From assembly GCF_900078685.2 (NCBI RefSeq), contig NZ_LT546170.1, forward strand, positions 454,434-511,394: a stretch of DNA of 56,961 bases. Direction: 5' to 3'. Each line of letters opens with the position of its first letter. The stretch's first letter is position 1. Position numbers and translations under genes: made by a program. The notes below the pieces were generated by a model. It was not told the origin of the DNA, searched no databases, and was given only the letters and a program-made list of their open reading frames with translations. The stretch is from Mycolicibacter icosiumassiliensis. GTDB taxonomy: Bacteria > Actinomycetota > Actinomycetes > Mycobacteriales > Mycobacteriaceae. Shown in pieces: positions 16,041 through 24,089 of the stretch.

Positions 16041-17390
16041 TCAGTCCCGGCGACGCACCGTGATCCGACCCCCGTCCTTCGGGGTGAACGCGATGCCGCG
16101 GGAATGGACCTTCTCTCCCGGCGCCGTGGTGGGCTCGATGGTCAAGTGCTGCAACACCGTCCGCAACACCACGTCCATCTCCAGGTTGGCGAACGTCGAG
16201 CCCGGGCAGCGCCGGGTACCGCCTCCGTAGGGCATCCACTCGAACGCCGACGGACTGCCGGCGATGTAGCGCTTGGGGTCGAACCCGTCGGGGTCGGTGA
16301 ACGCGCCGGGGTTCTGGTGGACCTGGTTGATCGCAATGATCACCGAATAGCCGCGCGGAATCACCCACTCGCCAATCTGAATGCTGGGCGCGTACACATG
16401 CCGCCCGGAGAAGTCGATCACGGTGCGCACCCGCTGTACTTCGCGGATCGTGGCGCGCCGCAACGTGTTCCCGCCGGCGTCCGCCTCAGCGGTCAGCTCG
16501 TCGAGCAGTTGCGGGTAACGGCTCAGCCGCTCGAAGACCCAGGCCATGGTCGATGCCGTGGTCTCATGTCCGGCGGCCAGCAGGGTCAGCAGTTCGTCGC
16601 CGATCTCCTGGCGAGTCATCGCCGTGCCGTCCTCGTAGCTGCTGTTCAACAGCAGGGTCAGCACATCGGTGCGGTTCTCGAAGTCGGGATCGGCACGGAC
16701 GTCCTCGATCAGCTTGTCCAGGACGGTCTCGTACTCGGCGCGCCAGGTGGCCAGCCGGCCCCACGGGGTGAACCGGCCGTAGCCGCGGACCGGAATCGGC
16801 AGTGCCGCCAGCCGGGAGCCCAGCGTCACCCACTTGGGCAGGCCGACCCGCAGCTTGTCCAGTTCGGCGCCTTCAGCCCCGAAGATCGCCCGCAGGATCA
16901 CGTTGATGGTGATCCGGTTCATCGGCCGCAGTGTTTCGAAGGGTTTCCCGGTAGGCCAGGTGGCGATCTCGCGGAGGGTCTCCTCGACGATGATCTCCTC
17001 GTAGGCCCGCACCCGCTTGCCGTGGAACGGTGGGCTCAGCAGATTGCGCCGGCGCCGATGGTCCGCACCGTCGAGAGCGAACACCGAACCCGATCCGAGG
17101 ATCCGGGAAAGGTTGGGCTGGATATTGCCGAGATCTTCGGGGTTGGTCAGCAGTACCTGCCTGGCCAGTTCCGGATCGGTGACGATCACCGTCGGCCCGA
17201 ACATCGGAATCTCGACGGTGAAGGCGGCACCGTATTTACGGGTCTGACGGCGCACCGCCTGGCGTCGGGCCAAGATGAAGTGCAGTCCCGCCGCCAACTT
17301 GGACCCGCGCGGGCCGGGGGGCAGGTTGATTGCCGGTGAATCCGGGGTCTCGACGGTGTGCGCGGCCGTGCTGGCAACCGTGTGGGTCAT
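16041..17390 (-). CDS. cyp138: Cytochrome P450 of the CYP138 type (Rv0136-like)
   Basis: A 449-residue P450. I-helix LLTLLAAGHETTASTMAWVF, EXXR in REVQRVRTVIDF, and the heme loop FEWMPYGGGTRRCPGSTFAN with the cysteine ligand. The N-terminal NLPPGPRGSKLAAGL is the proline-rich hinge of the class. ATG 17390 is preferred over upstream codons because those would run through the two operators at 17413-17462. Synteny with msrA on one side and a divergent TetR on the other matches Rv0135c-Rv0137c. Substrate unknown. The divergent regulator probably controls it. Confidence 0.88.
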   Translation of the reverse strand: MTHTVASTAAHTVETPDSPAINLPPGPRGSKLAAGLHFILARRQAVRRQTRKYGAAFTVEIPMFGPTVIVTDPELARQVLLTNPEDLGNIQPNLSRILGSGSVFALDGADHRRRRNLLSPPFHGKRVRAYEEIIVEETLREIATWPTGKPFETLRPMNRITINVILRAIFGAEGAELDKLRVGLPKWVTLGSRLAALPIPVRGYGRFTPWGRLATWRAEYETVLDKLIEDVRADPDFENRTDVLTLLLNSSYEDGTAMTRQEIGDELLTLLAAGHETTASTMAWVFERLSRYPQLLDELTAEADAGGNTLRRATIREVQRVRTVIDFSGRHVYAPSIQIGEWVIPRGYSVIIAINQVHQNPGAFTDPDGFDPKRYIAGSPSAFEWMPYGGGTRRCPGSTFANLEMDVVLRTVLQHLTIEPTTAPGEKVHSRGIAFTPKDGGRITVRRRD

Positions 17391-17412
17391 GCGACGCCTC
17401 CCGACGTGATAT

Positions 17413-17462
17413 TTGGTACCAGTGCGTACCAATGCTTGCGGGAAACGGTACTCTTTAGTACC
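17413..17462. promoter_or_regulatory. Two palindromic operators between CYP138 and its divergent TetR
   Basis: TTGGTACCAGTGCGTACCAA at 17413-17432 is an inverted repeat with perfect 7-bp arms (TTGGTAC/GTACCAA). A related site, GGTACTCTTTAGTACC, follows at 17447-17462 and reads on into CAA. Shared GGTAC half-sites at two positions, 34 bases apart, in the promoter region of two divergent genes make these strong candidates for binding by the TetR protein encoded at 17500. Confidence 0.7.
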
Positions 17463-17499
17463 AACTAGTGGCAAGGTTTAGGCGCAAGGAGGTGCGGCG

Positions 17500-18108
17500 A
17501 TGACGATGCCTGCAACAGATGCGCCGGCGACCGCCGCTGCCGACCCCTTTCGGCGTCGATTGCTCGACGGGCTGGCCGATTCGATCGCCGAGCGCGGCTA
17601 CCGGGCCAGCACCGTCGCGGAGATCGTGCGCGCCGCCCGCACCTCCAAACGCACCTTCTACGACCACTTCGCCAGCAAGGAAGAGTGCTTGCTGGAGCTG
17701 CTGCGCGCCGACAATGAGGAGCTGGCGCTACGGATCCAGGCGGAGGTGGATCCCGAGGCCGATTGGCAGGTCCAGATCCGCCAGGCCGTACACGCCTACG
17801 TCGCCCAGATCCGGTCCCGGCCGGCGATCACGCTGAGCTGGATCCGCGACATGCCGTCGCTGGGCGAGGTGGCCCGGCCGGCCCAGCGCCGGGGCCTGGA
17901 GCTGATGTCAAACCTGCTCATCGAGCTCAGCGGCAGTCCGGGGTTTCGCCGCGCGAACCTGCCGCCGCTGAGCCCGGCACTGGCGGTGATCCTGCTGGGC
18001 GGCCTGCGGGAGCTGACTGCGCTGGCCGTCGAGGACGGCGCGGACATCGGCGTCATCACCGAGCCGGCCATCGACGCCTCGATCGCGCTGCTGGGCCCCA
18101 GGGGCTGA
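17500..18108 (+). CDS. TetR-family regulator (Rv0135c-like)
   Basis: A 202-residue regulator. Helix-turn-helix: RRLLDGLADSIAERGYRAST and ARTSKRTFYDHFASKEECLL. ATG 17500 follows AAGGAGG at eight bases' distance. Divergent from CYP138, with two shared palindromes in between, so the simplest reading is local repression of the P450 and autoregulation. Ends three bases before the convergent desaturase gene. Confidence 0.88.
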   Translation: MTMPATDAPATAAADPFRRRLLDGLADSIAERGYRASTVAEIVRAARTSKRTFYDHFASKEECLLELLRADNEELALRIQAEVDPEADWQVQIRQAVHAYVAQIRSRPAITLSWIRDMPSLGEVARPAQRRGLELMSNLLIELSGSPGFRRANLPPLSPALAVILLGGLRELTALAVEDGADIGVITEPAIDASIALLGPRG

Positions 18109-18110
18109 CT

Positions 18111-19202
18111 TTAGTTCCAGGGCAGCGCGAGTTTCCAGATCTTGCGGACCACGCTGCCGAACTGCTTGAGCAGCGGGCCGGTGTTGTACGGAACCCCGTA
18201 GCGCTCGCAGATCTCCCGCACCTGTGGCGCGATCTCGGCGTAGCGGTGGGCCGGCAGGTCGGGGAACAGGTGGTGTTCCACCTGAAACGACAGGTTGCCG
18301 GAGAAGATGTGAAACCACTTGCCGCCGGTCAGATTCGCCGAGCCGAGGATCTGGCGGTAATACCACATCCCGCGGGACTCGTTCTGGGTCTCCTCGACGG
18401 AGAACTCCTGCGTGCCCTCCGGGAAATGCCCGCAGAAGATGATCGCGTAGGACCACACGTTGCGCATCAGGTTGGCGGTCATGTTGCCGGCGAACACCAA
18501 TGGCGCGAACGGGCCGGACAGCAGCGGGAAGGCAACGTAGTCCTTGAGGGTCTGGCGACGTACTTTCTGCCAGGTCTCGAGCAGCATCTCCTTCTTGTCG
18601 GCGAATCCGATCTCGCCGGCCCGGATGCGCTCGGTCTCCAGCTCGTGCACCGCCACGCCGTACTGAAACAGCACCATCAGCAGGAAGGCGTAGAGCGGGT
18701 TACCCAAGAAGTAGGGCTCCCAAGGCTGCTTGTCGCTCATCCGCAGGATGCCGTAGCCCACATCGCGGTCCATGCCGACGATGTTGGTGTAGGTGTGGTG
18801 CATGTAGTTGTGCGAATGCCGCCACTGATTACCCGGGCAGGCGTTGTCCCACTCGAAATCCTTGCCGTACAACGCCGGTTCGCCCATCCAGTCGTACTGG
18901 CCGTGCATGACGTTGTGGCCGATCTCCATGTTGTCGAGGATCTTCGACAACCCCAGCATCACCGTGCCGGCCAGCCAGGCCGGCGGGATGATGCCGAAGA
19001 ACAGCAGGGCACGACCGCCGACCTCCAAGGTGCGCTGCGCCTTGATGATCCGATGGATGTAGTCGGCGTCGCGCTCGCCGAGGTCGTCGAGGACGCGCTG
19101 ACGGAGGGCGTCGAGCTCGGCGCCAAAAGCGTCGAGCTGCGACGGGAGATCGTTGCGCGGGGCTTCGAGAACTTCGGTCGCTTCGAGAACTGGTGCGGAC
19201 AT
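18111..19202 (-). CDS. Membrane acyl-lipid/acyl-CoA fatty acid desaturase
   Basis: A 363-residue di-iron membrane desaturase related to mycobacterial DesA3 (Rv3229c), which makes oleoyl from stearoyl chains. All three histidine boxes are present: HNVMHG, HSHNYMHH, and QVEHH in the FQVEHHLFPDLP motif. Hydrophobic stretches before and between the boxes give the expected membrane passes. DesA3 is longer at the N-terminus in my recollection. The electron donor is almost certainly the reductase encoded 95 bases upstream on the same strand. Confidence 0.9.
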   Translation of the reverse strand: MSAPVLEATEVLEAPRNDLPSQLDAFGAELDALRQRVLDDLGERDADYIHRIIKAQRTLEVGGRALLFFGIIPPAWLAGTVMLGLSKILDNMEIGHNVMHGQYDWMGEPALYGKDFEWDNACPGNQWRHSHNYMHHTYTNIVGMDRDVGYGILRMSDKQPWEPYFLGNPLYAFLLMVLFQYGVAVHELETERIRAGEIGFADKKEMLLETWQKVRRQTLKDYVAFPLLSGPFAPLVFAGNMTANLMRNVWSYAIIFCGHFPEGTQEFSVEETQNESRGMWYYRQILGSANLTGGKWFHIFSGNLSFQVEHHLFPDLPAHRYAEIAPQVREICERYGVPYNTGPLLKQFGSVVRKIWKLALPWN

Positions 19203-19297
19203 GGTTGGCTCCTTTACCTACTTCCCGCGAGTGGGAAACGCCCGACGCGACACGCGGTGGTGGCGTCGAGTGGTTCCCACTCGCGAAGTTTCATCTG

Positions 19298-20353
19298 TTA
19301 CAAATCGATTTCGACGTCGCCGACGGGCACGGAGACGCAGATCTGGATGTCTTCGCTCTCGGCGGTGGAGATGGCGCCGGTGATCAGGTTTCGTACCGCG
19401 CCACCGGTTTTGCGGCAGGTGCAGCTGTGGCAGATGCCCATCCGGCATCCGCTGGTCGGTTGTAGGCCCGCCGCTTCGGCCTGCTCCAGCAGAGTCCGGC
19501 CGTCGTCGACCACCGAGACGGTGCTGCCGAGGAAGCTCACCTGCCCACCGGACGGGTCGGCCGGAACCGTGAAGACCGGGGGCACGAAGCTCTCGGAGAT
19601 CGCCTCGGGGCACTGTTCGCGCACGGCCGCCACCAGTGCCGGCGGCCCGCACACGTACACCGCTTCCGGGTTCGGCGTCGCCGCCGCAAGATGCTCGGCG
19701 TCGAAATAGCCCGGCAGGTCGCCCTCGCCCGGCGTGCGGGTGTAGCCGTGCAGCACCCGCACCCGAGACATTGCGGCGAGTTCGTCGTGGTAGCAGGCTT
19801 CGTCGCGACTGCGCGCGTAATGGATGAACGTCACCCGGCCGTCATAACGCTCGGCGATCAGCGTGCGCAGCATCGCCATCACCGGGGTGATCCCGCTGCC
19901 GCCGGAGACCAGCAGGATGCTGCGGGGGCGGATCGCCGGAAGCACGAAGTCGCCACCGACCGTCTCCAGTCCGACCACCATGCCGGGCTGAGCGTTGCGG
20001 TACAGGTGCTCGGAGACCAGGCCCCCTTCGTGGCGGCCGATGGTGAGCTCGAGGAGCCGTTGTCCTTCGGCGCTTGCCGGCGAGTAGCACCGGGTGCGCC
20101 GGCGCCCGTCGATGTCGACGGACAGGTTGACGTGTTGGCCTGCCTTGAAGCCGCCGAACGCGTCGTTGGGTTCGAGGAGCAGCGTCACGCTACGTGGAGT
20201 GGCGCGCCGGACTGCGACGACCCGGGCACGGGCGTCGTTTTGGGTCCACGTCGGCGACACCAGCTCGGTGTAGCGGTCGACCCCGTGGGGACCGGTGAGC
20301 AGATCGACCAGGCCGGAGCCCAGTACCCGCCGCGTCAAAGTTTGAGTGAACAT
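19298..20353 (-). CDS. Ferredoxin-NAD(P)H reductase with C-terminal [2Fe-2S] domain (desaturase electron donor)
   Basis: A 351-residue three-domain electron-transfer protein like Rv3230c. The FAD domain has CYSPASAEGQRLLELTIGRH; the nicotinamide domain has SILLVSGGSGITPVMAML; the C-terminal plant-type ferredoxin domain has SGCRMGICHSCTCRKTGGAV with the Cys-x4-Cys-x2-Cys arrangement for the [2Fe-2S] cluster. It passes electrons from NAD(P)H to the desaturase downstream. ATG 20353 lies nine bases from the operator at 20362, so repressor binding would block its transcription. Confidence 0.92.
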   Translation of the reverse strand: MFTQTLTRRVLGSGLVDLLTGPHGVDRYTELVSPTWTQNDARARVVAVRRATPRSVTLLLEPNDAFGGFKAGQHVNLSVDIDGRRRTRCYSPASAEGQRLLELTIGRHEGGLVSEHLYRNAQPGMVVGLETVGGDFVLPAIRPRSILLVSGGSGITPVMAMLRTLIAERYDGRVTFIHYARSRDEACYHDELAAMSRVRVLHGYTRTPGEGDLPGYFDAEHLAAATPNPEAVYVCGPPALVAAVREQCPEAISESFVPPVFTVPADPSGGQVSFLGSTVSVVDDGRTLLEQAEAAGLQPTSGCRMGICHSCTCRKTGGAVRNLITGAISTAESEDIQICVSVPVGDVEIDL

Positions 20354-20361
20354 ATGTACAC

Positions 20362-20379
20362 AGTGAACACTTGTTTACG
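20362..20379. promoter_or_regulatory. DesT/FabR-like operator
   Basis: AGTGAACACTTGTTTACG contains an imperfect inverted repeat (GTGAACA against TGTTTAC) and resembles the site I recall for Pseudomonas DesT, a TetR protein that controls desaturase genes. It sits directly upstream of the reductase start and 44 bases before the divergent TetR start; a half-site (CAGTGAACAG) recurs at that TetR start. Confidence 0.6.
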
Positions 20380-20422
20380 ACGAGTCAAGGGTTATTTGCC
20401 CGCTGTGTTACGCTTCACAACA

Positions 20423-21130
20423 GTGAACAGTCGTACGCCGAATTCACGGGCCGGGCGCACGCGGCCACCGCGGCCCGAACGGCCACCCCGATCAGCCCGG
20501 CCCGACGGTCCGGAGCGCGTTTCGCGCGAGGAACGCAAGGAAGCCACCCGGCGCGCCATCATCAACGCGGCGCTCACCCTGCTGGACGAACGCAGCTTCA
20601 GCGCGCTGAGCCTGCGCGAAGTGACGCGCGCCGCCCACATCGTTCCGGCCGCGTTCTACCGCCATTTCGAGTCGATGGACGCCCTTGGCCTGGTGCTTAT
20701 CGACGAATCATTTCGAGCGCTGCGCGAGACACTGCGCGAAGCCCGAACCGGAGGCGTGGACCCCAGCCGGGTCATCGAGTCCTCGGTGCAGGTGCTGGTC
20801 GACAGTGTGGCCTCCCGCCACGAGTACTGGCGATTCATCAACCGGGAACGCTTCAGCGGGATGACCGTGCTGCGCTACGCGATCCGCACCGAGATCCGGC
20901 TGATCACTTCCGAGCTGGCCACCGATCTGGCGCGGTTCCCCGGGTTCAATGCTTGGAGCGCCGAGGATCTCAACGTCCTGGCGGGACTGTTCGTCAACGC
21001 GATGATCGTCACCGCGGAGGCCATCGAAGACGCCCCCGATGCCGAGACGCTCGCCGAGATCAAACATGTTGCCGTCAAACAACTTCGGATGATCGCGCTA
21101 GCCGCCGGCGGCTGGCGCAGCAAGCCTTGA
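20423..21130 (+). CDS. TetR-family regulator of unsaturated fatty acid synthesis (DesT/FabR-like)
   Basis: A 235-residue regulator from GTG 20423. The helix-turn-helix is RRAIINAALTLLDERSFSAL then AAHIVPAAFYRHFESMDALG; the HIVPAAFYRHF wording and the later HEYWRFINRERF are typical of the FabR/DesT branch, which senses the saturated/unsaturated acyl-CoA ratio. The region upstream of the start is basic and proline/arginine-rich (about 40 residues), an unusual N-terminal arm. Divergent from the reductase-desaturase operon, whose promoter holds the operator at 20362. The DUF4185 gene begins only three bases after its stop. Confidence 0.85.
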   Translation: MNSRTPNSRAGRTRPPRPERPPRSARPDGPERVSREERKEATRRAIINAALTLLDERSFSALSLREVTRAAHIVPAAFYRHFESMDALGLVLIDESFRALRETLREARTGGVDPSRVIESSVQVLVDSVASRHEYWRFINRERFSGMTVLRYAIRTEIRLITSELATDLARFPGFNAWSAEDLNVLAGLFVNAMIVTAEAIEDAPDAETLAEIKHVAVKQLRMIALAAGGWRSKP

Positions 21131-21133
21131 GCG

Positions 21134-22183
21134 GTGCACTCCACCGCGCACAACGCCGCCGGGAAGCTGGCCGACGTCACCGGCCCAGGCATCACCGACC
21201 GGTGGGGCGTGACGTGCGCGGACCTGGGCGCCTCAGTACTGGCTCCTGACGGCGCCCTGGTGTCGGTGTTCGGCGACACCTTCGCCGGCGAGCGGGTCGG
21301 CCAGGGCGATTGGCGATCCCCGGTGATCCTGATCGGCACCGGCGACGCCGGGCACCGGGTGTGCTACCAACGAGCTGGCGGCACCGACCCGCAGTACGCC
21401 CGCCAGCTCTGGCATTACCGACACCGCCAACCGGCCTCACCGCTGGACCGCTACGCCATCAGCACCGTGATCCCGTCGGATCTACTGCGAGTGGAGCAGA
21501 TGCTCTACCTGCACGCGATCGTCAACCGCGGGTTCGGCAACGTGGCGTGGACCGAGATCTGGCAATCGGCCGACAACGGAATCACCTGGCACAACATCGG
21601 GGCGCGATTCCCGGCGCGGCTACATCGCGGCTACGCCCAATGCTGGTCCTGGGACTACGACGCCGACGACGGCTGGGTGTATGTGGTCTCGACCGGATTC
21701 CAGCGCGACAAAGGCGTCATCCTGCAAAGGGTGCGCCCCACACACCTTGGGGACCCGAGCAAATACTCCGGCTGGGGCTACCGGGGCGGGCGCCGAGCCT
21801 GGGGCCACGCCCCGGTGCCCATCACCCCACCCGGCGAGACATGGGGCGAGTTGTCGCTGCGGCGCCTGGCCCCGCAGACCTGGGTTCTCGGCGGGTTCGT
21901 ATCGTCGCGCTACGCCCTGGGCTACCGGGTGCTGCGCTCCCCCACCGCCGTGTTGGCCGGGGAGCCGCTGCAACTTCCGCTGCTCGGCAGCAGCTGGGAC
22001 GACGAAGACCACGCCGGCGGCCGCGTCGCCCAGCTCTACGGCGGCTATGTGCTGCCCCGCTCCCGGGTGGATCGCACCGGCGGGGTGGGCCTGATGGTGT
22101 CGCAGTGGAACACCGCGCGCGGCTGGCCGTATCGGGTGATGCAGTTTCGCGCGACGTTGCGCGGCGGCGAGAAACTTCTCTAG
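21134..22183 (+). CDS. DUF4185 domain protein
   Basis: A 349-residue protein, most of it a DUF4185 domain, a beta-propeller-like fold found in mycobacterial secreted or surface proteins. Markers are DRWGVTCADLGASVLAPDGA, VSVFGDTFAGERVG, QSADNGITWHNIG and QCWSWDYDADDGWVYVVSTG, repeating Asp-box-like blades. It lacks an obvious signal peptide from GTG 21134, so either export is non-classical or the protein is cytosolic. Relatives in M. tuberculosis include, as I recall, Rv3707c. Function unknown. Likely co-transcribed with the TetR gene three bases upstream. Confidence 0.8.
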   Translation: MHSTAHNAAGKLADVTGPGITDRWGVTCADLGASVLAPDGALVSVFGDTFAGERVGQGDWRSPVILIGTGDAGHRVCYQRAGGTDPQYARQLWHYRHRQPASPLDRYAISTVIPSDLLRVEQMLYLHAIVNRGFGNVAWTEIWQSADNGITWHNIGARFPARLHRGYAQCWSWDYDADDGWVYVVSTGFQRDKGVILQRVRPTHLGDPSKYSGWGYRGGRRAWGHAPVPITPPGETWGELSLRRLAPQTWVLGGFVSSRYALGYRVLRSPTAVLAGEPLQLPLLGSSWDDEDHAGGRVAQLYGGYVLPRSRVDRTGGVGLMVSQWNTARGWPYRVMQFRATLRGGEKLL

Positions 22184-22282
22184 CTCGAAGGCACCGGGCT
22201 CGCATGGATCAGGGGATGGTGGTCCGCCGACCTCCTTCACTCGCGCCGACTACCCACCACCTATAGCAGTCGTTGGGAAGGT

Positions 22283-22996
22283 CTAGACCTTATCGGTCTC
22301 GATCAGCGCGCGCAGTTCTTCGGCAACCTCGTCGACGCGGAGTCGCCCGGGGCCTTCGTAGAGGTTCTGCGAGCCGGGTCCGGATCTGTTCCAGGTACCA
22401 CGCTCTGCTGGGTACCTCTCTCCGAACAGGATGATTACTTCTTCGGGTGGCTTCTTGGTCAACTCGGCTTGACGGGAATGCCAGATCAGTCCCTGCAGTG
22501 GCGGATCGTGTTGCTGCGCGAGCGCTGCGATCGCCAGGCGTCGTGTGCATGGATAGTGCTCGGCCGGACTCGAGATCACTTGGCTGCGCGTGAGCTTGAG
22601 TCGCTGTAGCTCTGGATCGCGCAGATCGCCCAGGGTGGCATCGGTGGGCACCTCGATGTGAGCCAACAGTTTCTCGTGCAGATGCGCGTCGTAGGCGGTC
22701 ATGCTGCCCGACTGGTGCACGTCGTGAAAGACCGTCTCCAGTAGCACGCCGGCAGGTGACTCGCCCAGATACATGTTGGGTAACCGCTTTCCGGTTGTGG
22801 GGTCGTCGATTGGGGCGAACCGGGTGTCACCCCAGCCTGCGTTGAATTCGTCATATCCCCACTTGCCGTCGTACACGCGGTAGAGCAGCCGGCCCTTGTC
22901 GAGTAGCACCGTGTTGAGGGTGGGCAACGTCGTGGCGACGCCACAGCCGGCTGGGTGCGGGCACACCAGATCCTGCGGCGGAGGCGTAGCGGTCAT
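22283..22996 (-). CDS. RES-domain toxin (NAD+-degrading toxin of a RES/Xre module)
   Basis: A 237-residue protein with a RES domain, the fold of MbcT/ParT-type toxins that consume NAD+ by phosphorolysis or ADP-ribosylation. Landmarks are LLYRVYDGKWGYDEFNAGWG with the Arg-Tyr of the NAD pocket, TRFAPIDDPTTG, PNMYLGESPAGVLLETVFHD with the conserved Tyr and Glu, and a C-terminal GLIWHSRQAELTKKPPEEVI. It is shorter than the phage-type RES toxins and has a 25-residue cysteine-bearing N-terminal extension. Its antitoxin lies 17 bases upstream on the same strand, the usual antitoxin-first order. Confidence 0.85.
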   Translation of the reverse strand: MTATPPPQDLVCPHPAGCGVATTLPTLNTVLLDKGRLLYRVYDGKWGYDEFNAGWGDTRFAPIDDPTTGKRLPNMYLGESPAGVLLETVFHDVHQSGSMTAYDAHLHEKLLAHIEVPTDATLGDLRDPELQRLKLTRSQVISSPAEHYPCTRRLAIAALAQQHDPPLQGLIWHSRQAELTKKPPEEVIILFGERYPAERGTWNRSGPGSQNLYEGPGRLRVDEVAEELRALIETDKV

Positions 22997-23013
22997 CTCG
23001 CAAGCCCGGGGTT

Positions 23014-23700
23014 CTAGTCGGCCGCACCGGCGGCGAAGCGCTGGGCTGCGCGCAGTGCACGCGCTGGATCAGTCGCGGCGATGCGCTCGGGCACCTCGCC
23101 GGAGAGAAAGCTCGTCGGGCTGGTCAGCCACGTCCAGAGGGACCAGTCCCGCACGCCGCCTTGAGCTAGCGCCGCCAGGATCGGTGCCAGCTCGGTGCGC
23201 GGCTTGAGGTGCTCGTCGAATTGGAACGCCGGTATCAAGGTCCGGCCGTCATGGTCGACGGTGAATAGTTTGTGCGCTTGGCGGGATCGTGCCACCCAGG
23301 TTCTGGTGGTGGACTCCGATGAATGGCGCTGCTCACTCAGCGAGGCGTATGTGTGGAAGGGCATGGCGAGCAGCGCGTTGCGTTGGGTGGCCAAACGCTT
23401 CGCCTGCGACAGGGTCGCGGCGGGGGTCAGGCTAACGCCATGGCCCATCAGCGCCCGAAGTAGATCTTCGCGGGACGCCTCCACATGCTCGGATTGCAGC
23501 GTGCGGATAGCTCCGTACAATCCGAGAAACTCACGGACCCGGGAAGGGTCGCGTAGTTCCGGCAGAGATCCAATGGGCTCGTATTCAATTACGGTTGCTC
23601 TGAGGAAGCTGCTGAGCTGAAGCGCCTGCGTGAGTTCCCCTCGGGTGACGCCACGGACTTCTAGTCCATCGTCCACCTCGGCGATGTCATAGTCCGTCAT
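23014..23700 (-). CDS. Antitoxin of the RES/Xre module
   Basis: A 228-residue protein. The C-terminal 55 residues (PILAALAQGGVRDWSLWTWL, then TSPTSFLSGEVPERIA) match the MbcA/ParS/Xre antitoxin domain that caps the toxin active site, and the preceding RTWVARSRQAHKLFTVDHDG is the domain's core. The N-terminal half is larger than in typical Xre antitoxins and holds no motif I recognise. Two TGTAGC direct repeats overlap the start codon and promoter, fitting autorepression by the complex. Confidence 0.75.
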   Translation of the reverse strand: MTDYDIAEVDDGLEVRGVTRGELTQALQLSSFLRATVIEYEPIGSLPELRDPSRVREFLGLYGAIRTLQSEHVEASREDLLRALMGHGVSLTPAATLSQAKRLATQRNALLAMPFHTYASLSEQRHSSESTTRTWVARSRQAHKLFTVDHDGRTLIPAFQFDEHLKPRTELAPILAALAQGGVRDWSLWTWLTSPTSFLSGEVPERIAATDPARALRAAQRFAAGAAD

Positions 23701-23714
23701 GTAGCAAGTGTAGC
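23700..23714. promoter_or_regulatory. Direct repeat at the toxin-antitoxin promoter
   Basis: TGTAGC occurs at 23700-23705 and 23709-23714 (nine-base spacing), immediately upstream of the antitoxin ATG. Such short repeats at the start of a toxin-antitoxin operon usually serve as the operator for the antitoxin. Confidence 0.4.
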
Positions 23715-24089
23715 AGCGTTTAATGATCCCGGTATGGCGCTACATGGGCCGGGCTCCGGCCAAGCGACCTCCATCCAGTTCCACTTGGCCCGCCTGGCGA
23801 CGGTGATCGTCGCTCATGGCTGTGCTCCAGCGGATCTCGGATGCGTCCAGTGCCCGGACGGGTCCCCCGTGAGGACCCCGGCAAAGTCGCCTGCGGCGAC
23901 TCGAGCGATACGGCGGGCAGATCGTCGGGTGCGTGCGCAGCGCCACCGCACCTGGACGGTTAATTCAGATTCCTCAGTAACTTTCTGGGTAAATAAGCGT
24001 ATTGGTCCACAAAGCTTAATTTTTCCTGGGGACCAGCTGCTAGGATTGCCGCCCAATGGTCCGCGTAACTCCAGCGAGGGATATCGAAC
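23715..24089. promoter_or_regulatory. Upstream region of the first phosphodiesterase gene
   Basis: No coding frame is convincing here. The right 130 bases (about 23970-24089) align with the region before the third phosphodiesterase gene (about 26838-26950): both begin TCCTCAG.AACT, pass AAAT.AGCG, contain an AT-rich TTTT tract and end GAGGGA.ATC before the GTG. This is a duplicated promoter and leader. A short hairpin (AGTCGCC/GGCGACT, 23885-23901) lies further upstream. Confidence 0.55.

Noticed and set aside
23885..23901. Hairpin AGTCGCC/GGCGACT as a terminator
   Set aside because: There is no gene ending upstream in the matching direction; stem of only seven pairs.
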